62,930 nucleotides of DNA from Clostridia bacterium (GTDB lineage: Bacteria > Bacillota_A > Clostridia > Christensenellales > Aristaeellaceae), in assembly GCA_017481065.1 (NCBI GenBank), contig JAFUPT010000114.1, forward strand, positions 1 to 62,930, given 5' to 3'. Made by a program: the position numbers and the translations under genes. Positions 57,320-62,930 of this stretch are shown piece by piece (the stretch's first letter is position 1; each line of letters starts with the position of its first letter). The notes below the pieces were generated by a model. It ran no database searches, had not been told where the DNA came from, and saw only the letters and a program-made list of their open reading frames with translations.

Positions 57320-58342
57320 ATGGCAAATGAAAAGTCCGCAAACATGACGATCACTCAGGAATTTGCCGAGAAGGTTAAGCGTGCAAATTCCAAGGATAAG
57401 ATCATGAGCGTAGCCCCGATCATGATCCTGATCGGCATGATTCTCGTTTTCTCGGTGATCTGCGGATTCAATGTGTTCCTTGCCCCGACCAACATCGTGG
57501 CAATCCTGAAGCAGCTGGCAATCCCGCTCTGCGTAGCCCTGGGTCTCACCTGGGTTATCATGATCGGCTCCATCGACCTGTCCATCAACGGCGTTGTTGG
57601 TATGGCAGGCTCCCTGGCGGGCGTATTCGTGGCCAATGAAGTTTTCAACTTCAACCTCGGCATTTTCGGCGTGGCCCTGGCCATCCTGTCCGCTGTGCTT
57701 GTCGGCTTCCTGATCGGCGTGATCAACGTGCACCTGCGCGTGCCCAGCTTCATGGTATCCTATGCATTCATGTATGTTTGCCAGGGCATCGGCCGCGTAT
57801 CCTACCATTCCCGCATCCTGAAGATTACGGACCCCATGATGATCGGCGCGGCAAACCTGTCGATCCTCGGCATCCCCTTCATCACCTGGGTTGCCCTGCT
57901 GATGTTCGTAGTCTGCCTGATTATCCAGGAATACACCGCCTTCGGCCGCCATGTGTATGCCGTAGGTACCAATGAAGCCATTCCGAAGTCTGTTGGCGTA
58001 AACGTGGCCTCCGTCAAGATCCGCGTGTTCATGCTGGCAGGCCTGCTGAGCGGCGTTGCCGGCGTGCTGGGCGCAATCCGCCTGGGCATCGGCCAGATCC
58101 AGATCGGCGAAAACCAGATGTTCCCCGCACAGGCTGCCGTAGTTATCGGCGGCACGGCGCTGAGCGGCGGTAAGGGCGGCGTGCAGCGCACCCTGATCGG
58201 CGTACTGATTATGACCATCCTGAACAACGGCCTGCTGATGTGCGGCGTTTCCGCATTCATCACCGACGGCGTGCAGGGCCTGATCATTCTGCTCTGCGTT
58301 ATCCTGACCAGCGCACACGGCAAGACCGTGATCAGCAAGTAA
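57320..58342 (+). CDS. Sugar ABC transporter permease (RbsC family), first
   Basis: 340 residues with about nine hydrophobic spans. Family motifs are GLTWVIMIGSIDLSINGVVGMAGSLAG (about 75-100), VHLRVPSFMVSYAFMYV, YAVGTNEAIPKSVGVNV and AAVVIGGTALSGGKGG (about 275). It forms the membrane channel with the second permease, powered by the ATPase between them. GGAGTGAAGG precedes the ATG. Spacing to the ATPase is 15 bases. Confidence 0.92.
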   Translation: MANEKSANMTITQEFAEKVKRANSKDKIMSVAPIMILIGMILVFSVICGFNVFLAPTNIVAILKQLAIPLCVALGLTWVIMIGSIDLSINGVVGMAGSLAGVFVANEVFNFNLGIFGVALAILSAVLVGFLIGVINVHLRVPSFMVSYAFMYVCQGIGRVSYHSRILKITDPMMIGAANLSILGIPFITWVALLMFVVCLIIQEYTAFGRHVYAVGTNEAIPKSVGVNVASVKIRVFMLAGLLSGVAGVLGAIRLGIGQIQIGENQMFPAQAAVVIGGTALSGGKGGVQRTLIGVLIMTILNNGLLMCGVSAFITDGVQGLIILLCVILTSAHGKTVISK

Positions 58343-58357
58343 GAGAGGAGGATTACA

Positions 58358-59887
58358 ATGGAAAACAACAAGACGCTGTTCGCAGCACACAATATCACCA
58401 AATCCTTCTCCGGCACCCAGGCGCTCAAGGGCGTTGACCTTGAGGTGAAGCCGGGCGAGATCGTGGGTCTGGTTGGTGAAAACGGCGCAGGCAAGTCCAC
58501 CCTGCTGAAGATCATCATCGGCGCACAGCCGCAGTCCTCCGGCACCATGACCATGCACGGCAAGGACTATGCCCCCAAAAATCCCATGGACGGCAACCGC
58601 GAGGGCATCGGCATGGTATTCCAGGAGCAGAGCCTGATCGTAAATCTGAACGTAGCCCAGAATATTTTCTTCGGCCATGAGAAGAAGTACCGCAAGAACG
58701 GCTTCATCAATTGGAAGAAGATGAACAAGGACGCGGAAGAGGTGCTTGCCAACTGCGATATCACCAATATTCCCGTCAAGAAGAAGGTTCTGGACCTGAA
58801 CTTCGCGACCCGCCAGATGGTTGAAATCGCGAAGGTTGTAAACGTAGCCAAGCGCGACGACGGCGAAAGCTGCCTGATCCTGCTGGACGAGCCCACCTCC
58901 GTTCTCAACGAGGAAGAGGTACAGACTCTGTTCAAGCAGATGCGCAAGCTGGCTGCCAAGGGCCACGGCGTTGTGTTCGTATCCCACCGCCTGGATGAAA
59001 TCCTGGAGATCACCGACCGCATCTATGTTTACAAGGACGGCACTTCCGTAGGCACCATCGCTACCAAGGACGCCAATGAATCCATCCTCTACGAGATGAT
59101 GGTAGGCCGCAACTCCACCAACGAATACTACCAGCTGGAGAAGCAGGTAAAGCCCACCGACGAGGTTGTGCTCGAAGTGGAAGACCTGGGCCAGTTCGGC
59201 GTATTCAAGAATATCAACTTCAAGCTCCACAAGGGCGAGATCCTGGGCTTCTGCGGCGTGGTTGGTTCCGGTAAGGAAGAAATCTGCTCCGTAATCTGCG
59301 GCGATGAGGATCCCACCTACGGCAAGATCAAGCTGCACGGCAAGGAGATCAAGTTCGGCTCTCCTGAAAAGGCGAGGAAGAATTCCATCCTGATGATTCC
59401 CAAGGAGCGCCTCGTGGAAGGTATCGTGGGCATTTCCTCCGTTGAGGATAACATCGCCCTCTCCAACCTTGAAAGACTCAGGAACGGCTTTGCCGTATCT
59501 CCCAAGAAGATCAACAAGCAGGCAAACGAATGGATTGCCAAGCTCAAGATCAAGACTGCCGGCCCGAAGGCCCTGATTATGTCCCTCTCCGGCGGCAACC
59601 AGCAGAAGGCCGTATTCAGCCGCGCGCTGGCCAGCGAGAGCGATATCATCATCCTGAACCATCCCACCCGCGGCGTTGACGTAGGCGCTCGTGAAGAAAT
59701 TTACTCCCTGATTCGCGACATCGTGGCCCAGGGCAAGAGCGTTATCCTGCTGGGCGATACCCTGGATGAGTGCATCGGCATGGCTTCCCGCATCATCGTG
59801 CTGCAGGACGGCCTGATCACCGCCGAATTCGATGCTTCTGTTGACAACAAGCCTTCCCAGGTTGAAGTTGTCAGCCACATGATGTAA
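58358..59887 (+). CDS. Sugar ABC transporter ATPase, double domain (RbsA/MglA type)
   Basis: 509 residues, two ABC domains. The first has Walker A GENGAGKST (about 40) and Walker B LILLDEPTSVLNEEE, with a degenerate signature (LNFATRQMVEIAK). The second has a degenerate Walker A (GVVGSGKEE, about 300), a good signature LSGGNQQKAVF (about 409) and an HPTRGVDVGAREE Walker B region. This asymmetry is normal for the family. GAGAGGAGG precedes the ATG. It lies between the two permease genes. Confidence 0.94.
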   Translation: MENNKTLFAAHNITKSFSGTQALKGVDLEVKPGEIVGLVGENGAGKSTLLKIIIGAQPQSSGTMTMHGKDYAPKNPMDGNREGIGMVFQEQSLIVNLNVAQNIFFGHEKKYRKNGFINWKKMNKDAEEVLANCDITNIPVKKKVLDLNFATRQMVEIAKVVNVAKRDDGESCLILLDEPTSVLNEEEVQTLFKQMRKLAAKGHGVVFVSHRLDEILEITDRIYVYKDGTSVGTIATKDANESILYEMMVGRNSTNEYYQLEKQVKPTDEVVLEVEDLGQFGVFKNINFKLHKGEILGFCGVVGSGKEEICSVICGDEDPTYGKIKLHGKEIKFGSPEKARKNSILMIPKERLVEGIVGISSVEDNIALSNLERLRNGFAVSPKKINKQANEWIAKLKIKTAGPKALIMSLSGGNQQKAVFSRALASESDIIILNHPTRGVDVGAREEIYSLIRDIVAQGKSVILLGDTLDECIGMASRIIVLQDGLITAEFDASVDNKPSQVEVVSHMM

Positions 59888-59904
59888 GGGAGGTAAGGCG
59901 AAAA

Positions 59905-60930
59905 ATGTCCATCAAGAGTAAGCTTTTCAAGCGCGAAAATTTGATGCGCTTCATCAGCCTTTTTGCCATCATCGTGCTGGCAATCGTATTTGAGCAGATT
60001 CAGCCCAACTTCCTGGGCCGCACCAACGTGGCAAGCATGCTGCGCGACAATGCCGTTCTGCTCACCATGGCGGTAGGTATGACCTCCGTTCTGGTATTCG
60101 GCTCCATGGACCTTTCCATGGGCGCCATGTGCTCCGTTTCCAACGTACTCTATGTTCGCATCATCGTAACCTTCGCCGAGAAGTTCAAGGCGCAGGGCAT
60201 CGAGGACCCGAACTACATGGGCGTAATGCTGCTGGCGATCGTATGCTGTCTGGCTGTCGGCATGGCTTCCGGCCTGCTGATGGGCATCGTGCATGTGAAG
60301 CTGAAGGTTCCTTCCTTCATCGCTTCCCTGGGCTTTATGTCCGTGTGGACCTCCGCAGCTTACCTGATTTCCAACAAGGCTGAGGCCATTCCGCGGCTCA
60401 TGAAGGGCACCTACGAGTGGTACAAGATTGCCTTCATCGGCAAGGGCTGGTTGCCGCTGCCGCTGATCATCGCCATCGTGATCGCAGTTGTGTTCTACCT
60501 GCTGCAGACCCGCACCGTGTTCGGCCGCACCATCTTCTCCATCGGCGGCAATGAGCGCGCTGCCCGCATCGCAGGCATGGGCGTAGACCGCACCAAGATC
60601 ACCATCTTCACCCTGGCAGGCGCTTGCGCGGCCCTCGGCGGCGTGTTCCTGGCAGCGAAGATCAAGTCCTCCGACCCCACCCTGGGCGATCCCTACACCC
60701 TGATGATGGTTGCCTCCTGCGTTCTGGGCGGCACCAGCCTCTCCGGCGGTAAGGGCTCCTGCCTGGGTACCATCCTCGGCGCTCTGACCGTTACCGTGAT
60801 CAAGAACGGCCTCACCTTTATCGGCGTCGACGCATACTGGCAGGATGTTGTGTTCGGTATCTTCGTACTGGCCATGATCGTGCTTTCCATCGACCGCTCC
60901 AAGGGCAACCGCGGCATCGCTGTGAAGTAA
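59905..60930 (+). CDS. Sugar ABC transporter permease (RbsC family), second
   Basis: 341 residues, about nine hydrophobic spans. Motifs are GMTSVLVFGSMDLSMGAMCSVSNV, VHVKLKVPSFIASLGFMSVW, SIGGNERAARIAGMGVDRTKI and SCVLGGTSLSGGKGSCLG. It completes a transporter with two different permeases, so the channel is presumably a heterodimer. GGGAGG precedes the ATG, and a terminator follows the stop after a few bases. Confidence 0.92.
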   Translation: MSIKSKLFKRENLMRFISLFAIIVLAIVFEQIQPNFLGRTNVASMLRDNAVLLTMAVGMTSVLVFGSMDLSMGAMCSVSNVLYVRIIVTFAEKFKAQGIEDPNYMGVMLLAIVCCLAVGMASGLLMGIVHVKLKVPSFIASLGFMSVWTSAAYLISNKAEAIPRLMKGTYEWYKIAFIGKGWLPLPLIIAIVIAVVFYLLQTRTVFGRTIFSIGGNERAARIAGMGVDRTKITIFTLAGACAALGGVFLAAKIKSSDPTLGDPYTLMMVASCVLGGTSLSGGKGSCLGTILGALTVTVIKNGLTFIGVDAYWQDVVFGIFVLAMIVLSIDRSKGNRGIAVK

Positions 60931-60937
60931 CAAACCC

Positions 60938-60967
60938 AAAAGCTCCGCCAACCAGCGGAGCTTTTTT
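60938..60967 (+). terminator. Transporter operon terminator
   Basis: AAAAGCTCCGC (60938-60948), CAACCA loop, GCGGAGCTTTT (60955-60965), T-run to 60967. Confidence 0.92.
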
Positions 60968-60970
60968 CAT

Positions 60971-61015
60971 GCAAATAAACGCGGCCATCTGATGCAGATG
61001 GCCGCGTTTATTTGC
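60971..61015 (-). terminator. Long perfect hairpin over the XRE stop codon
   Basis: A 20-bp perfect stem (60971-60990 with 60996-61015) and 5-base loop. One arm includes the last codons and TAA of the XRE gene. There is no T-run after it on the minus strand, so it may protect the mRNA end or terminate together with the neighbouring terminator. Confidence 0.6.
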
Positions 61016-61247
61016 GCGGATACATGTTCTCGCCTTCGATGGGGAGCGGATCATCGATGGTTCCGGCGATGTAATCCAGGCTTACATTGTAGAGCTTGGA
61101 AAGGCGGATCGCGAGGGAAAAGGGGATTTCACGCTTGCCCTGCTCATAATTCGTGTAGGTGGTTTTATGCATTTGCAGGAGATGAACCAGTTCTTCCTGC
61201 GTCAGGTCATGATCCTCCCGCAAATCCCGCAGCCTTCGATAGAACAA
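61008..61247 (-). CDS. XRE-family helix-turn-helix regulator
   Basis: 79 residues. The HTH is typical: RRLRDLREDHDLTQEELVHLLQMHKTTYTNYEQGKREIP, then LAIRLSKLYNVSLDYIAG. A short tail replaces any effector domain. The start is TTG at 61247 with GGAGG eight bases upstream; an earlier TTG lies inside that region. It is divergent from a Cys-rich protein gene whose promoter carries two operator copies. A repressor of that unit is the simplest reading. Confidence 0.85.
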   Translation of the reverse strand: MFYRRLRDLREDHDLTQEELVHLLQMHKTTYTNYEQGKREIPFSLAIRLSKLYNVSLDYIAGTIDDPLPIEGENMYPRK

Positions 61248-61285
61248 AGTTTCGCCCTCCTGCAAGCCGTTGCCTTAAAATAGTA

Positions 61286-61341
61286 TTGACATAATACAAC
61301 ATTTGATGTATAATGCTACTCAAAATACAACAAATGATGTA
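61286..61341 (+). promoter_or_regulatory. Consensus promoter with tandem XRE-type operators
   Basis: TTGACA (61286-61291), 17 bases, TATAAT (61309-61314), a perfect sigma-A promoter. Two 17-bp sites ATACAACATTTGATGTA (61294-61310) and ATACAACAAATGATGTA (61325-61341) differ only at the centre and are 31 bp apart, three helical turns. The first overlaps the spacer and -10. Confidence 0.82.
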
Positions 61342-61356
61342 CTTGGGAGGGGTAAT

Positions 61357-61875
61357 ATGGCGCGGGATTGTCCATTTTTGCAGTGGGATAACAGCATCGG
61401 CTTTATGGGAGGCATGCGATGCGCAGCAACGCGGGAAAGGGTGGAGAGCGGATCGGCGCTTTACAACAATTACTGCCACAACTATGAGAGCGGATATTCA
61501 AGATGCCCGCATTTCAAGGGGGAACCGACGGATAACGGAGGCTGCTACCTGACCAGTGCCTGCGTGGAGGCGATGGGGCTTGCGGATGATTGCAACGAGC
61601 TGACTGTGCTTCGCGGTTTCCGGGATAGCTGGCTGGCCAAGCAGCCCGGCGGCAGGGAGACGATCGATGAATACTACCGCATAGCACCGCCGATTGTGGA
61701 TGCAATTCATGCTGCGCCAAACTGCGCTGAGGTGCTGCGGGAACTGTACGAAGCGATGATCGTTCCATGCGTCCGGGAAATCCGGGCTGGCAAAATGGAG
61801 AGCGCAAGGGAACTGTACGCCGGGTGGACGCGGAAGCTGAAGAAGGAATGGATAGAGGAGGCAAAGGAAAAATGA
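61357..61875 (+). CDS. CFI-box-like cysteine-containing protein, unknown function
   Basis: 172 residues. An N-terminal cysteine-rich part (MARDCPFLQWDN, MRCAATRERV, CHNYESGYSRCPHF) is followed by the recognisable segment GGCYLTSACVEAMGLADDCNELTVLRGFRD and DEYYRIAPPIVDAI, seen in small proteins and C-terminal CFI-box-type tags of Firmicutes. It is possibly metal-binding. GGGAGGGG precedes the ATG. It overlaps the next gene by ATGA and is probably repressed by the divergent XRE protein. Confidence 0.72.
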   Translation: MARDCPFLQWDNSIGFMGGMRCAATRERVESGSALYNNYCHNYESGYSRCPHFKGEPTDNGGCYLTSACVEAMGLADDCNELTVLRGFRDSWLAKQPGGRETIDEYYRIAPPIVDAIHAAPNCAEVLRELYEAMIVPCVREIRAGKMESARELYAGWTRKLKKEWIEEAKEK

Positions 61876-62489
61876 TTGTAATACTCTTGATTGTCATTGG
61901 CGTAGTAATTATTACCTTTGCTCTGCTGGTGAATTGGGGAGAGAAGGATGATAGCGCATCAACTTACAATGGTTCTCCTGCTTTTGAGAGAAAAGTTTAT
62001 GCCCATGAGAATACAAGCATGCTTCCAAAAGGATTTTGGGAAAGGTTGGATGCATTGATGAAGAATGGTGCACCAGAAAACTTCTGGGATACAGTTGACT
62101 TTCTGGTATGCCTTGGAGAAGCGATGTCCATATATGATGATAATACTCTGATTGAAGTATCTATACGCAGAATGTCTGCTTTGGAAGCCAGGGAAAATAA
62201 GCATTTATGCAAACAGGATGTTTTCTTTTTTGACATACATCATGCGCAGCGTCTGTACGGTAACAGGTATGGTTTTTTGAATCAATGGGACTCGCATATC
62301 AGTTTGCGTGACATAAGTACCACAGCAACATTCCTTGAGGAATCCAGAATATGTGAAATGCTTCTTGAGCAGGGATTGCAGGACAATCCCCAGGCACCGC
62401 ATGCTTACATTGCTAAGATTGAACATCTGAAGTATAATGATGAACCATGTCCGCGCTTGAACATACAGATAAAATATCGGAATCATTAA
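61872..62489 (+). CDS. Membrane-anchored protein of unknown function, AT-rich
   Basis: 205 residues. One N-terminal transmembrane helix (MIVILLIVIGVVIITFALLV) is followed by a soluble domain (KGFWERLDALMKNGAPENFWDTV, DVFFFDIHHAQRLYGNR, TFLEESRICEMLLEQGLQDNP). The base composition is clearly more AT-rich than most of the window, with different codon choice, suggesting recent transfer. The ATG overlaps the stop of the upstream gene. The family is unrecognised. Confidence 0.68.
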   Translation: MIVILLIVIGVVIITFALLVNWGEKDDSASTYNGSPAFERKVYAHENTSMLPKGFWERLDALMKNGAPENFWDTVDFLVCLGEAMSIYDDNTLIEVSIRRMSALEARENKHLCKQDVFFFDIHHAQRLYGNRYGFLNQWDSHISLRDISTTATFLEESRICEMLLEQGLQDNPQAPHAYIAKIEHLKYNDEPCPRLNIQIKYRNH

Positions 62490-62494
62490 ATCAA

Positions 62495-62519
62495 AAAGGC
62501 CCGCAGTGCGGGCCTTTTG
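62495..62519. terminator. Bidirectional terminator
   Basis: AAAAGGCCCGC / GCGGGCCTTTT with an AGT loop. Confidence 0.88.
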
Positions 62520-62521
62520 TT

Positions 62522-62612
62522 CTGAGGGGTCCAGGGGAAATCATTTCCCCTGGCAGGGGTTCTTAGGGGACAGCGTCCCCTAAGTGTTACATAAGCGTCC
62601 CCCTAAGTGTTT
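62522..62612 (-). repeat. Hairpin-ladder element after serS
   Basis: Minus-sense: CTTAGGGACGCTGTCCCCTAAG hairpin (one bulge), AACCCCTGC, CAGGGGAAAT/ATTTCCCCTG, GACCCCTCAGAAC, then the terminator. Before it lies a near-direct duplication of AGCGTCCC-TAAGTGTT (62573-62588 and 62594-62611, plus strand). Confidence 0.82.
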
Positions 62613-62626
62613 CCCAAGATTGGTTC

Positions 62627-62930
62627 TCAGCCGATATATTCCTTGCCGCCCATGTACATGCGCAGGGCTTCGGGGATGCGAACGCGGCCGTCGGCTTCCA
62701 GGTTGTTTTCGAGGAAGGCGATCAGCATGCGCGGCGGTGCGACGACGGTGTTGTTCAGGGTGTGGGCCAGGTACTTCTTGCCAATTTCGCCCTTGACGCG
62801 GATGCCGAGGCGGCGGGCCTGTGCATCGCCCAGGTTGGAGCAGGAGCCGACTTCGAAGTACTTCTGCTGGCGGGGAGACCATGCTTCAACATCGCAGGAC
62901 TTGACCTTGAGATCGGCCAGGTCGCCGGAG
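62627..62930 (-). CDS. serS: Serine-tRNA ligase, C-terminal end (5' part outside window)
   Basis: The last 100 codons are present and read on the minus strand from the right edge: VKSCDVEAWSPRQQKYFEVGSCSNLGDAQARRLGIRVKG, then YLAHTLNNTVVAPPRMLIAFLENN and EALRMYMGGKEYIG. These are class II motif 3 and flanks of bacterial seryl-tRNA synthetase (AHTLN-(S/N)-(T)-(V/A) and RMLIA-LENN). It ends in TGA at 62627-62629. The gene is cut by the window; nothing looks broken in the visible part. Confidence 0.93.
   Translation of the reverse strand, partial: SGDLADLKVKSCDVEAWSPRQQKYFEVGSCSNLGDAQARRLGIRVKGEIGKKYLAHTLNNTVVAPPRMLIAFLENNLEADGRVRIPEALRMYMGGKEYIG

Noticed and set aside
9119..62612. Hairpin repeats as a CRISPR array
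   Set aside because: The copies are far apart, of changing stem sequence, placed at gene ends in both orientations, with no regular spacers and no cas genes.

Overview
The window reads as GC-rich chromosome of an anaerobic, spore-forming-lineage Firmicute in class Clostridia. The evidence is a typical clostridial gene order (rpmB, Asp23, FakA, RecG, SASP, RsmD, CoaD), an alpha/beta-type small acid-soluble spore protein, near-consensus TTGACA/TATAAT promoters, strong AGGAGG ribosome sites, homodimeric glycyl-tRNA synthetase, MutS2, ZapA and U32 peptidases. A Christensenellales-like gut lineage would fit, but the rank below class is a guess. I see no phage, insertion sequence, rRNA, tRNA or CRISPR array.

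Layout. 1-2.5 kb: phosphate uptake (pstS-pstC-pstA, minus strand, cut by the window edge), with a circularly permuted PstS. 2.7-9 kb: tRNA methyltransferase MnmM, an unknown secreted protein, an AEC carrier, an ABC exporter, an RNase H-fold exonuclease and a TPR protein. 9.1-12.5 kb: a PhoP/PhoR-like two-component system with an HtrA protease, preceded by a three-repeat Pho box. 12.7-17.7 kb: zapA-U32-mutS2. 18-29 kb: housekeeping core (rpmB, asp23, fakA, recG, SASP, trhP-like U32, YesL, alr, rsmD, coaD). A roughly 280-nt structured RNA with its own promoter and a palindromic operator lies between alr and rsmD. 29.4-38 kb: a 2514-residue cyclic beta-1,2-glucan synthase-like enzyme and a PfoR-like PTS IIC protein. 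38.3-46.1 kb: YitT, a Cys-rich small protein, glpK, an Asp/Glu-rich membrane protein with two unknown neighbours, and glyS. 46.5-60.9 kb: a GntR-controlled catabolic island. 61-62.5 kb: a small XRE-regulated unit, followed by the end of serS.

The catabolic island combines a ribose-type ABC transporter (binding protein, two permeases, double ATPase), two zinc-type dehydrogenases, an SDR, a shikimate-dehydrogenase-like protein with altered catalytic motifs, a D-2-hydroxyacid dehydrogenase, an FGGY kinase, an SMP-30 lactonase and a GntR/UTRA regulator. Five promoters in the island carry related 12-bp sites (form ATGT-N4-A(C/T)AT), so it is probably one regulon for a sugar, polyol or cyclitol whose identity I cannot tell from sequence. 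No pathway I know uses this enzyme set.

The most unusual non-coding signal is a repeated 3'-UTR architecture. In at least eleven intergenic intervals the DNA between a stop codon and its intrinsic terminator holds one to three short GC-rich hairpins joined by C-rich linkers (such as GGAACCCCTGCC). Stem sequences differ between copies but remain complementary. The other strong non-coding candidate is the structured RNA before rsmD.
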